Below, piece after piece: positions 9,482-17,769 of a stretch of 64,000 bases of DNA (within the stretch, counting starts at the first letter, position 1; the number at the start of each line of letters is the position of its first letter). Below the pieces are notes generated by a model. The model made no database searches, was not told the DNA's origin, and worked only from the letters and a program-made list of their open reading frames with translations. The position numbers and the translations under genes were made by a program. The DNA comes from Chitinophaga niabensis (GTDB lineage: Bacteria > Bacteroidota > Bacteroidia > Chitinophagales > Chitinophagaceae): NCBI RefSeq assembly GCF_039545795.1, contig NZ_CP154260.1:6019001-6083000 (forward strand), read 5' to 3'.

Positions 9482-11911
9482 ATGATCATGGTATTTAGAG
9501 TCGTTTTTTTTCTCTGTCTGATTTTTTCAACTGTTACAAATGCCCAGCCTGTAAAGAACACTGGTAAAGTCACTGCGGTGAACATACAGCCGCAGGAAAT
9601 AAGGATCACCACACAGCATGGTTTCGCGGTCATTACTGCTTACAGTCCTTCTATCATTCGCGTGAGAATAGACAAACAGCCACTGGCCAAAGATTTTTCC
9701 TATGCAGTGATCAGCAGCCCCCTTGTTTTTAAACCCCGCATCACGCAGAACGCAGATGAAATAAAACTGGAAACGGATTCGCTCATTGCGATAATTAGTA
9801 AAAACCCTTTCGCCGTTACATTCACCACACCGGATGGTCACCTCATCAACACAGATGAAAAGGGCCTCGGCACTTCATGGATCGGTGAAGAAGTAACCAC
9901 ATACAAAACCATGCAGGAGGGAGAACGTTTTATCGGCCTTGGCGAGAAAACGGGAAACCTGGACCGTAAAGGCAGCTCCTACACCAACTGGAATACAGAC
10001 GCATTTGGTTACACTGTAAGCCAGGACCCGATCTATTCTACTATTCCTTTCTATATCGGAGTACATCATGGTTTGAACTACGGCATCTTTTTCGATAATA
10101 GTTACCGCAGCAATTTCAACTTCGGCGCCAGTAACAACCGTTTCTCTTCTTTCAACGCCAATGGCGGTGAAATGAATTACTACTTCATTTTCCATCAGCG
10201 GGTGGCAGATATCATTACATCTTATACACAACTAACAGGCCGCATCACGCTGCCACCACTATGGAGCCTTGGTTATCAACAGAACCGTTACAGTTATTAT
10301 CCGGAAGCTGAAGTGATGCGCATTGCCCAAACCCTCCGGGAGAAAGAGATCCCTGCAGACGGCATCACGCTGGACATTCATCATATGGATGCCTATAAAC
10401 TTTTCACCTGGAATAAAACCCGCTTCCCTGATCCCGGGAGCATGAACGAAAAGCTAAACAAACTAGGTTTCAAAACCACGGTGATCGTAGACCCAGGTAT
10501 CAAAGTGGAAAAAGGATACCATGCCTACGAAAGTGGATTACAGTCTGACATCTTTATCAAATACAGCGATGGCCAGAACTACACAGGCCAGGTATGGCCC
10601 GGCTGGTGTCACTTTCCGGACTTCACCAGCTCAAAAGGCAGAGCATGGTGGAAGAACCAGGTAACCCATTATGCCAAAAGCGGCGTATCCGGCTTATGGA
10701 ATGACATGAATGAAATTGCCACCTGGGGCCAGAACATGCCGGACAATGTAATTTTTGATTTTGAAGGAAACCCCGTTACCCATCAACAGGCACACAATGT
10801 TTACGGATTAGAAATGATCCGTGCCAGCTATGAAGGTTATCGTGCGGCCTTACCTGATAAACGGCCTTTCATCCTTACCCGCGCAGGTTATGCAGGCCTT
10901 CAACGCTATTCCGCTATCTGGACTGGCGATAATCGTGCAGAAGAAGATCACATGTTATTAGGTGTTCGTTTAATGAACAGTCTCGGTCTTAGTGGCGTTC
11001 CTTTTTCCGGTATGGACATTGGTGGTTTTACAGGAAACGGTTCCCCCAGCCTGTATGCCCGTTGGATACAGATCGGCGCTTTCATTCCATACTTCCGCAG
11101 TCACACGGGCATCAATACAAAATCCGCAGAGCCATGGGCTTTTGGAGAAGAGGTTTTAGAGATCGCACGCAATTACATCAACCTGCGTTATAGGCTGTTG
11201 CCTTATCTCTATTCAAACTTTTACGAAGCCTCTGTTTCCGGGTTGCCCATCATGCGCACGCTGGCATTGGATAACACGCATGATGCCAACGTATACGATA
11301 CCCGCTTTCAAAATGAATACTGCTTTGGCCCTTCGTTCCTCATTGCGCCATATGAAAGCAAGCAAACCTATGCTCCGGTATATTTCCCGCAGGGCAAATG
11401 GTATAATTTCTATAATGATAGCATTGAAGCCGGTGGCAAAGAAAAAATATTCACCCTATCGATGCAGCAGCTGCCGGTATTTGTGAAAGAGAGCAGTATC
11501 ATTCCCATGCAGTCATTGATCCAGACAACCGTAGAAAAACCAACGGATACCTTGTTTGTACATGTTTACAAAGGAAACGTGAAAAATAAATTCATTTATT
11601 ATGAAGATGATGGAGAAAGTTATGCTTATGAAAAAGGGGCCTTCTATAAACGTACCATTACTTATGACCCATCAACCAACAAGCTGTTATTCGCAGCCGC
11701 TGAAGGACAGATCGGTTCGAAGTTCAAATCCATCCAGCTGATCTTGCATGGGTTCGGCAAACAGGAAAATATGCAGTCGGATGAAATTGCCTTCCTGCAA
11801 CCGATCTCCCGATTTGATCCGCAGGGAGAGGCTACGCCACCTGTTGTTTGTAAAGTGCAGAAGAGAGCTTTTGTGAATGTGAAGGAAGAAATTGTTGTTG
11901 AACTCAGGTAA
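9482..11911 (+). CDS. glycoside hydrolase family 31 (alpha-glucosidase-type)
   Basis: An exo-acting alpha-glycosidase of about 809 residues counted from the ATG at 9482. Seen: signal peptide MIMVFRVVFFLCLIFSTVTN ending at AQP; an N-terminal galactose-mutarotase-like region; the (beta/alpha)8 barrel with the nucleophile in GLWNDMNE (Asp408) and acid/base in WTGDNRAEED (Asp483); a distal beta-sandwich with the DUF5110-like EDDGESYAYEKGA block. The open frame runs back to a TTG at 9404, but the signal peptide begins at 9482 (or 9488). GH31 enzymes mostly release alpha-glucose or alpha-xylose; with SusCD this suggests alpha-glucan use (inference). A strong terminator follows. Confidence 0.93.
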   Translation: MIMVFRVVFFLCLIFSTVTNAQPVKNTGKVTAVNIQPQEIRITTQHGFAVITAYSPSIIRVRIDKQPLAKDFSYAVISSPLVFKPRITQNADEIKLETDSLIAIISKNPFAVTFTTPDGHLINTDEKGLGTSWIGEEVTTYKTMQEGERFIGLGEKTGNLDRKGSSYTNWNTDAFGYTVSQDPIYSTIPFYIGVHHGLNYGIFFDNSYRSNFNFGASNNRFSSFNANGGEMNYYFIFHQRVADIITSYTQLTGRITLPPLWSLGYQQNRYSYYPEAEVMRIAQTLREKEIPADGITLDIHHMDAYKLFTWNKTRFPDPGSMNEKLNKLGFKTTVIVDPGIKVEKGYHAYESGLQSDIFIKYSDGQNYTGQVWPGWCHFPDFTSSKGRAWWKNQVTHYAKSGVSGLWNDMNEIATWGQNMPDNVIFDFEGNPVTHQQAHNVYGLEMIRASYEGYRAALPDKRPFILTRAGYAGLQRYSAIWTGDNRAEEDHMLLGVRLMNSLGLSGVPFSGMDIGGFTGNGSPSLYARWIQIGAFIPYFRSHTGINTKSAEPWAFGEEVLEIARNYINLRYRLLPYLYSNFYEASVSGLPIMRTLALDNTHDANVYDTRFQNEYCFGPSFLIAPYESKQTYAPVYFPQGKWYNFYNDSIEAGGKEKIFTLSMQQLPVFVKESSIIPMQSLIQTTVEKPTDTLFVHVYKGNVKNKFIYYEDDGESYAYEKGAFYKRTITYDPSTNKLLFAAAEGQIGSKFKSIQLILHGFGKQENMQSDEIAFLQPISRFDPQGEATPPVVCKVQKRAFVNVKEEIVVELR

Positions 11912-11916
11912 AAAAG

Positions 11917-11945
11917 AAGGCTCGCAGAAATAATCTGCGAGCCTT
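11917..11945 (+). terminator. intrinsic terminator after the GH31 gene
   Basis: A perfect 12-bp stem (11917-11928 with 11934-11945, AAGGCTCGCAGA) with a 5-base loop begins 6 bases after the stop codon. The following bases are AT-rich but not a pure T-run; on the opposite strand the stem is followed by TTCTTTTT, so it may act in both directions. Confidence 0.8.
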
Positions 11946-11966
11946 ATAAATATTTAAAAAATCCTA

Positions 11967-12208
11967 TTGCACGGCCAGCTCCATTCAAAACACTGTCAGT
12001 TCAAAATAACCACCAATTCAAACGAAACACACCTTGATACATTCATCAATTCAAACACTCACCTGGTAAGCTGCCCATTCAGGCAAAGCCAACTTCATTC
12101 GAAACACCAGCCTAACAATTCAAAACACCTGCCAATTCAAACACTCACCAATCAAGCCTGCTATTCAAAACATCCACAACTCAAACACTCACCCAGCAGG
12201 CCACACAC
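11967..12208 (+). repeat. degenerate short direct-repeat, C-rich and G-poor spacer
   Basis: The spacer between the convergent GH31 and Rieske genes consists largely of degenerate copies of ATTCAAA(A)CAC(TCAC)C. Copies occur near 11984, 12014, 12043-12062, 12109, 12118, 12136, 12163 and 12180. Read as plus-strand RNA it has very few G and many C, the composition of Rho-utilisation sites. One open frame crosses it (11967-12245), but its product is a low-complexity string of N, S, K, H, P and Q, so I do not call a gene. Confidence 0.6.
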
Positions 12209-12547
12209 TCACCATCCCAACCAACTCTTCTCCAATCCCACATAAGCCCCATCCTCTCTCATCTCCACCGGGTACGTCTTCAGATAAAACCCCTCCCCAC
12301 TACTATTATACCCATTCCGTACACTAAACTTATACCGGTGCAAAGGGCACACTACATTCCCATGCCCATCCATCCTCCCATCTGCCATAATCCCTCCGGC
12401 ATGCGGACATTTATACGCAAACGCATACAACTGCCCCTGGTACCTGGAGAAACAGACCTTCTTCCCATTCACTTCCTGCACCGTAATAGCCTGTTCATCC
12501 GCTGACACTTCATCCGTTAGCCGGTACCAGTTATACTGCTTGCTCAT
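12209..12547 (-). CDS. Rieske [2Fe-2S] ferredoxin-like protein
   Basis: A 112-residue soluble Rieske protein. The cluster ligands are visible: CPHAGG (Cys and His of box 1) and, 20 residues later, CPLHRY (box 2). Such stand-alone domains (NirD/ferredoxin type) shuttle electrons for oxygenases or reductases; no partner enzyme is nearby, so its donor and acceptor are unknown. Its ATG overlaps the TAA of hflX by one base (TAATG), so translation is probably coupled to hflX. Confidence 0.9.
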   Translation of the reverse strand: MSKQYNWYRLTDEVSADEQAITVQEVNGKKVCFSRYQGQLYAFAYKCPHAGGIMADGRMDGHGNVVCPLHRYKFSVRNGYNSSGEGFYLKTYPVEMREDGAYVGLEKSWLGW

Positions 12548-13737
12548 TAAAAGAAATATTCTGATTTATAGGGGAAGCGCTGGCGATACATCTCCATCAC
12601 TTTCTCCAGGATCGTTTTCCTCAGTTCTTCAACATTCCTTCTCTCTGTAGCGGCAATGAACACACAGTTTCCATTCGCCCGCTGCTGCCAGCTTTGCTTC
12701 AGCTGGAACAGGATATCATCCTTCACATCATCTGCCAGCCATTCATCGAATGTCTGTTTTTCGTAGAGGTCCATTTTGTTGAAGATCATGATAGTGGGTT
12801 TGTCCAATACCTTCAAATCTGCAAGGGTACGGTTCACCACTTCGATCTGATCTTCATATTGAGGATGGGAAATATCTACTACATGCAGCAGGATATCACT
12901 TTCACGCACTTCATCCAAAGTGGATTTGAAACTCTCCACCAGGTGATGGGGGAGCTTACGGATAAACCCTACCGTATCACTTAAGAGGAAAGGCGTTTGT
13001 TCAAACACAACTTTCCGCGTGGTGGTATCCAGGGTGGCAAACAGTTTGTTCTCTGCAAACACCTCACTTTTGCTGAGCATGTTCATGATGGTGCTCTTAC
13101 CTACGTTGGTATATCCTACCAATGCCACACGGATGTACTCACCCCGTTCTTTCCTTTGGGTGAGGGATTGTTTGTCGATTTCCGCGAGCCGTTTACGGAG
13201 AAGAGAGATCTTGTCCTTCACAATACGCCTGTCCGTTTCAATTTCCGTTTCACCCGGTCCGCGCATCCCGATACCCCCTTTCTGACGTTCAAGGTGCGTC
13301 CACATACCACGGAGGCGTGGCAGGATATACTGGTATTGGGCCAGTTCAACCTGCGTTCTTGCCTGCGCCGTTCTGGCACGATGGGCAAAGATGTCCAGGA
13401 TCAGGTCACTCCGGTCGATCACTTTTACCTTCAGTTCCTTTTGGATATTGGAGATCTGGGAGCCACTCAGCTCATCGTCAAATATTACAAGACTTACATC
13501 TTTATTTAATACATATTGCCGCACTTCCTCCAGCTTTCCTTTCCCGATGAAAGTAGCCCTGTCCGGATGCGGGAGTCTTTGCGTAAATCGCTTTACGGCC
13601 ACAGCACCTGCTGTTTCTGCCAGAAAGGCCAGTTCATCCAGGTACTCGCTTACTTCGGTTTCTGTCTGCTCTTTGTGAATAAGACCTATCAGTACCGCAC
13701 GTTCGTCATTTTGTACTACTTGTTGTTTTTCTATCAA
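12547..13737 (-). CDS. hflX: ribosome-associated GTPase HflX
   Basis: A 396-residue GTPase that binds the ribosomal 50S subunit and splits stalled or hibernating ribosomes. Seen: the N-terminal HflX domain with FIGKGKLEEV; the glycine-rich QKGGIGMRGPGETEIETDRR linker at about 155; G1 GYTNVGKST; G3 DTVGFIRKLP; and G4 NKMD. The start is a TTG at 13737, since no in-frame ATG exists near the N-terminus and the frame upstream has none. It forms a two-gene unit with the Rieske gene and is divergent from the S9 peptidase gene, with its own promoter. Confidence 0.93.
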   Translation of the reverse strand: MIEKQQVVQNDERAVLIGLIHKEQTETEVSEYLDELAFLAETAGAVAVKRFTQRLPHPDRATFIGKGKLEEVRQYVLNKDVSLVIFDDELSGSQISNIQKELKVKVIDRSDLILDIFAHRARTAQARTQVELAQYQYILPRLRGMWTHLERQKGGIGMRGPGETEIETDRRIVKDKISLLRKRLAEIDKQSLTQRKERGEYIRVALVGYTNVGKSTIMNMLSKSEVFAENKLFATLDTTTRKVVFEQTPFLLSDTVGFIRKLPHHLVESFKSTLDEVRESDILLHVVDISHPQYEDQIEVVNRTLADLKVLDKPTIMIFNKMDLYEKQTFDEWLADDVKDDILFQLKQSWQQRANGNCVFIAATERRNVEELRKTILEKVMEMYRQRFPYKSEYFF

Positions 13738-13756
13738 AGTATTATAAGAATTTGTG

Positions 13757-13789
13757 CAAAGTTAATGAATTCATCGCCGCTTATGGCAA
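13757..13789 (-). promoter_or_regulatory. Bacteroidota-type promoter of hflX
   Basis: On the minus strand TTG (13789-13787) and TAACTTTG (13764-13757), a perfect TAnnTTTG, are 22 bases apart. A start near 13750 gives a leader of about 13 bases before the TTG codon. Confidence 0.5.
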
Positions 13790-13852
13790 GGGCTGCCTTC
13801 AGCTATATTTTTCCTACATTTATGCCCTATCGTCATAACAAAATCTACACCA

Positions 13853-15862
13853 ATGCATAAGTCTCTCCTGCTTGCAGGTATTTTATTCATTCAAAACAGC
13901 ATGGCACAACAGAAAATGAGCCCTGAGCTGCTCTGGCAGCTGGGAAGAGTAAGTGGAGAAACCGTTACCGCAGACGGTACTGTTCTTTACGGTGTTTCCC
14001 GCTACGATCTTAAAGAAAATAAAAGTGAAAGGAACCTGTATGCCATTCCCGTAGCCGGTGGCACTGCAAAACAGCTTACTACCAGTCCTGGTGCAGAATC
14101 CGGCGCACAGGTCCTTCCTAACGGCCGCATCCTTTACAGCTATAAAGGGCAGTTATGGGAAATGGATAAAGATGGTGGAAACCCCGTACAGAAAACAAAT
14201 GTGGAAGGTGGCATGCAGAATATCCGCATTTCTCCCAAAGGCACACACCTGCTTTTCTCCAATGAAGTGAAACTGGAAAAAGTGAGCGGGGAAGATTTTC
14301 ATAAAGACCTCCCCAAATCCAACGCACAGATCTACACCAGCCTCAACTACCGCCACTGGGATACCTGGGAGGACGGAAAATACAATCATGTGTTCTACGC
14401 CACCTATGATATACACACCGGAAAAGTAGGAGAGCCACAGGATATCATGAAAGGGGAACTCTTCGATTGCCCGCAAATGCCCTTTGGTGGCGGCGAAGAC
14501 TTTATCTGGGACCCCACCGGCACACAGATCATTTACGTGTGTAAAAAGAAACACGGCAAGGATTATGCGATCAGCACCAATACAGATATCTATCGTTACA
14601 CCCTTTCCAGTGGCCAAACGGAGAACCTTTCAGAAGGCCTGAACGGTTATGATGTGCAACCTGTATTCAGTCCTGATGGCAACAAATTACTCTGGCTGAG
14701 CATGGCCCGCGATGGTTATGAAGCCGATAAAAATGATATCATCCGTTATGATATCGCCACCAAAACCCGCATCAACTTAACCAGGGACTGGGATGGCACT
14801 GTTTCCTCCGCCCGCTTCAGCAACGATGGCAAAAAGATTCAGTTCCTGGCCGTGGTAAAGGGTACAGAGCAGTTGTTTGAAACCAGCGAACAGAAAGCAG
14901 AGATCCGCCAGATCACCAAAGGCCAGTTTGATATCAATGGTTTTGTTGGCCAGCATGGCAACACATTGATCGTAACACGGGCAGACATGAACCATGCTGC
15001 TGAACTCTATACAGTAGACCTGAAAAACGGCGCCCTGAAACAACTCAGCACCATAAACGACAATGTCTACAACTCGCTCCAGTTAAGCAAAGTACAGGAA
15101 CGCTGGACGAAAACAAGTGATGGAAAAGACCTCCTTTCCTGGATCATTTATCCCCCCGATTTTGATCCCAATAAAAGATATCCCACCCTGTTATACTGCC
15201 AGGGAGGCCCGCAATCTGCCGTATCCCAATTCTACTCCTATCGCTGGAACTTCCAGCTGATGGCTGCGCAGGGATACATTGTGGTAGCGCCTAACCGCAG
15301 AGGCATGCCAGGGCATGGCGTGAAGTGGAATGAAGATATCAGCAAAGACTGGGGCGGACAAGCCATCCGCGACTACCTCGCAGCTATTGACGACATGAGC
15401 AAAGAACCTTATGTTGACAAAAGCCGCCTTGGAGCCGTGGGCGCCAGTTACGGCGGATATTCCGTTTACATGCTGGCCGGTGTACATAAGGACCGTTTTA
15501 AAACATTCATTGCACATGATGGCCTTTTTGATCTCCGTAGCTGGTATGGTACCACAGAAGAACTCTGGTTTGCCAACTGGGATATCGGTGCTTACTGGGA
15601 TAAGAACAATGCCATAAGTTATGCGGAATTCAACCCAAGTAATCTTGTGAATAACTGGAACAGGCCTATCATGATCGTGCAGGGAGGTATAGATTTCCGG
15701 GTTGGAATTGAACAGGGCTTACAGGCTTTCCAGGTAGCACAGCTGAAAGGACTCAAAAGCAAGCTCCTGTATTTCCCCGAAGAAAACCACTGGGTGCTGA
15801 GTGCGCAAAATGCGATTGTATGGCAACGGGAATTCTTTAACTGGTTAACAGAAACACTCTAA
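13853..15862 (+). CDS. S9-family prolyl-oligopeptidase-type serine peptidase
   Basis: A 669-residue exported peptidase (signal peptide 1-18, NSMA|QQ). An N-terminal beta-propeller at about 25-410 has WD40/TolB-like repeats (for example NGYDVQPVFSPDGNKLLWLS). The alpha/beta-hydrolase domain has the nucleophile in GASYGG (Ser532), Asp614 in GGIDFRVG and His646 in ENHWV, a complete triad. Family members are dipeptidyl-peptidase or acylaminoacyl-peptidase enzymes that trim peptides in the periplasm; the exact specificity cannot be read from the sequence. The next gene starts 3 bases after its stop. Confidence 0.92.
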   Translation: MHKSLLLAGILFIQNSMAQQKMSPELLWQLGRVSGETVTADGTVLYGVSRYDLKENKSERNLYAIPVAGGTAKQLTTSPGAESGAQVLPNGRILYSYKGQLWEMDKDGGNPVQKTNVEGGMQNIRISPKGTHLLFSNEVKLEKVSGEDFHKDLPKSNAQIYTSLNYRHWDTWEDGKYNHVFYATYDIHTGKVGEPQDIMKGELFDCPQMPFGGGEDFIWDPTGTQIIYVCKKKHGKDYAISTNTDIYRYTLSSGQTENLSEGLNGYDVQPVFSPDGNKLLWLSMARDGYEADKNDIIRYDIATKTRINLTRDWDGTVSSARFSNDGKKIQFLAVVKGTEQLFETSEQKAEIRQITKGQFDINGFVGQHGNTLIVTRADMNHAAELYTVDLKNGALKQLSTINDNVYNSLQLSKVQERWTKTSDGKDLLSWIIYPPDFDPNKRYPTLLYCQGGPQSAVSQFYSYRWNFQLMAAQGYIVVAPNRRGMPGHGVKWNEDISKDWGGQAIRDYLAAIDDMSKEPYVDKSRLGAVGASYGGYSVYMLAGVHKDRFKTFIAHDGLFDLRSWYGTTEELWFANWDIGAYWDKNNAISYAEFNPSNLVNNWNRPIMIVQGGIDFRVGIEQGLQAFQVAQLKGLKSKLLYFPEENHWVLSAQNAIVWQREFFNWLTETL

Positions 15863-15865
15863 ACC

Positions 15866-16648
15866 ATGACCTCACTCACACTTGATATACAAAACGGTAT
15901 TGCCACCATCACCCTCAACCGGCCTGATGTGTATAATGCCTTCAATGATCCGCTGAGTTATGAATTGCAGGATGCCCTGAAAAAGGCAGAGAAAGATCCC
16001 GCAGTAAGGGCTGTTGTACTAACCGGTGCCGGCAAAGCTTTTTCCAGCGGGCAGGACCTGAAAGCCGCCATGGACAGTTCCGGCAAGCCCCGCAACCTGG
16101 GAGATTCCCTGCACAAGCGCTATAATCCTATTATCCGTGCTATCCGCAATATGCCCAAACCTGTAATTTGCAGGCTGAATGGGGTGGCTGCGGGGGCAGG
16201 ATGTTCACTGGCATTGGCTTGTGACGTGATCATTGCTTCAGAAAACGCCTCCCTGATAGAGATCTTCATCAACATTGCACTCGTACTGGATTCCGGCTCT
16301 TCTTACTTCCTGCCCCGTACTGTTGGTTATCACCGTGCATTCGAACTGGCCACCAAAGCCACCAAACTCAGTGCCGCAGAAGCTTTACAGTTAGGCCTGA
16401 TCAATAAAGTTGTGAAACCGGAAGAACTGGATGCTGCCGTACAGGCAGAAGCGGAATTTTACGCCAACGCCCCTACGAAAGCCATCGCCCTCCTCAAAAA
16501 AATGCTCACAAAGGGCATGACGGACGACCTGGATGCTGTATTGGATTATGAGGCTTATTGCCAGGAAATAGCCGGAAATACGGCCGATAATGTGGAAGGG
16601 GTGCAGGCTTTTCTCGAGAAAAGGAAGCCTGTTTTTAAGGGGGAATGA
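15866..16648 (+). CDS. enoyl-CoA hydratase/isomerase (PaaG-like)
   Basis: A 260-residue crotonase-fold enzyme. Seen: the CoA/oxyanion-hole segments AFSSGQDL (about 64-71) and GVAAGAGCSLALACDV (about 110-125), and LDSGSSYFLPR (about 144-154). The Asp in the last motif matches PaaG-type isomerases rather than classical hydratases, which use two Glu. It probably acts on acyl-CoA thioesters in fatty-acid or aromatic-acid breakdown; no other pathway genes are adjacent. It lies 3 bases after the S9 peptidase gene and is probably co-transcribed. Confidence 0.88.
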   Translation: MTSLTLDIQNGIATITLNRPDVYNAFNDPLSYELQDALKKAEKDPAVRAVVLTGAGKAFSSGQDLKAAMDSSGKPRNLGDSLHKRYNPIIRAIRNMPKPVICRLNGVAAGAGCSLALACDVIIASENASLIEIFINIALVLDSGSSYFLPRTVGYHRAFELATKATKLSAAEALQLGLINKVVKPEELDAAVQAEAEFYANAPTKAIALLKKMLTKGMTDDLDAVLDYEAYCQEIAGNTADNVEGVQAFLEKRKPVFKGE

Positions 16649-16753
16649 TGATATTTTAACGGGCGGTTCTAAAGTCAATCCTATAAGACAGGTTCGCCAC
16701 TCGTTCGTTCATCCTTTACCCGGGCCAAATCGTTAATATAGTATCATAACAAA

Positions 16754-16784
16754 GGGGCTGACCTAACAATGTTAGATCAGCCCC
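16754..16784. terminator. bidirectional intrinsic terminator
   Basis: GGGGCTGA (16754-16761) pairs with TCAGCCCC (16777-16784), and CTAAC/GTTAG extends the stem past a one-base mismatch. It sits between the convergent enoyl-CoA hydratase and beta-barrel genes, with TCTTCT on one side and TTTGTTAT on the other. Confidence 0.75.
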
Positions 16785-16810
16785 TCTTCTATAAAGGTAC
16801 GTTATTTCTC

Positions 16811-17518
16811 TTATAAACCGCTCAGCGCCAAACCAATGGAAAATGGCCTTACTTCCATATTCGCATTGTCTTTAAACAGCGGGTTTAGGTTCATGGAACC
16901 AAACAGGGCAAAGTTGCCATAGCCTACGCGGGCAGTGGCAGCAAAACGCCAGGGGTTAAAGAAACGCCTGTTCTGTTCTTTGATGATGTTCTTCTCGCCA
17001 CCCAGGGTATTCTTTCCTTTGGTATGCGCATTTATCAGCATGCCTGCTTTTACACCAATAGATGCTTTAAAGCCGGTATTGGCATTATCCTTCACCTGGC
17101 GGTACCGCAATTCCAACGGAATTTCCAGATAGGTAGTAGCTACTTTGAATTTCTTATACTTGCCTGCATTAGGCGCAAACCTCACTACATTAGAGTTGCC
17201 GTTGGACATATCCAGATAACGATCATCCAGGAACATGCTGCTTGTGCTGATTCCCAAACCCGGCGCTACGCTGAAATTGGAATTCTTAAAAGGTACATCG
17301 TACATGAATGCCACATTGAAACCGCGGGATAATCCTTTCGTTTTAACACTATCGGGTTTCTGCGCCCAGCCATCAATAGAAAACTGGATCATGAAGAAGT
17401 CCCTTGAGTAGGTAGCCCTTTCGCGAGCCTTACCCATGGCCGCGCCAGCCATATTATCCTGCGCAAAAACACCCGTAGAAGCCGCGATACAACCCAGTGT
17501 AAAAAGTAATTTTTTCAT
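16811..17518 (-). CDS. outer-membrane beta-barrel protein (PorT/OMP_b-brl type)
   Basis: A 235-residue protein with a clear Sec signal (cleavage at VFA|QD, about residue 20), then alternating polar and hydrophobic strands typical of an eight- to ten-stranded barrel (for example FNVAFMYDVPF, YLEIPLELRYR, AATARVGYGNFALFGSMNL). Bacteroidota encode many such single small barrels with unknown roles. Monocistronic, with a good promoter upstream and a shared terminator downstream. Confidence 0.85.
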   Translation of the reverse strand: MKKLLFTLGCIAASTGVFAQDNMAGAAMGKARERATYSRDFFMIQFSIDGWAQKPDSVKTKGLSRGFNVAFMYDVPFKNSNFSVAPGLGISTSSMFLDDRYLDMSNGNSNVVRFAPNAGKYKKFKVATTYLEIPLELRYRQVKDNANTGFKASIGVKAGMLINAHTKGKNTLGGEKNIIKEQNRRFFNPWRFAATARVGYGNFALFGSMNLNPLFKDNANMEVRPFSIGLALSGL

Positions 17519-17553
17519 AATATGTTTAAATGCTTGGCAAAAAGAATATCAGG

Positions 17554-17582
17554 CAAATTTAATGGAATGCAAATAAACCAAA
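17554..17582 (-). promoter_or_regulatory. Bacteroidota-type promoter of the beta-barrel gene
   Basis: On the minus strand TTTG (17582-17579), a 17-base spacer and TAAATTTG (17561-17554) fit the consensus. The inferred leader before the ATG at 17518 is about 29 bases. Confidence 0.55.
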
Positions 17583-17769
17583 GGGTTAAAATATTGCAAA
17601 AATAATTCATGGTAATTTACCCTACGGCCGATTCACCTATTTTAAGTAAATTGTAAAGCTAGTAGTTATCACACCAAAGTCAATCATGTAGTTCGAAACA
17701 CGTTAGTTGTTTTAAGCCCCGATAGCCTGAAAAGCCATACGTGTAGCGGGATTGAAAATAATTGTTTGC

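Noticed and set aside
11984..12190. CRISPR-like array
   Set aside because: Repeats are short and degenerate, spacing is irregular, and no cas genes are near.
11967..12245. 92-codon open frame across the repetitive spacer
   Set aside because: Product is a low-complexity string of N, S, K, H, P and Q caused by the DNA repeats; it also overlaps the 3' end of the Rieske gene.
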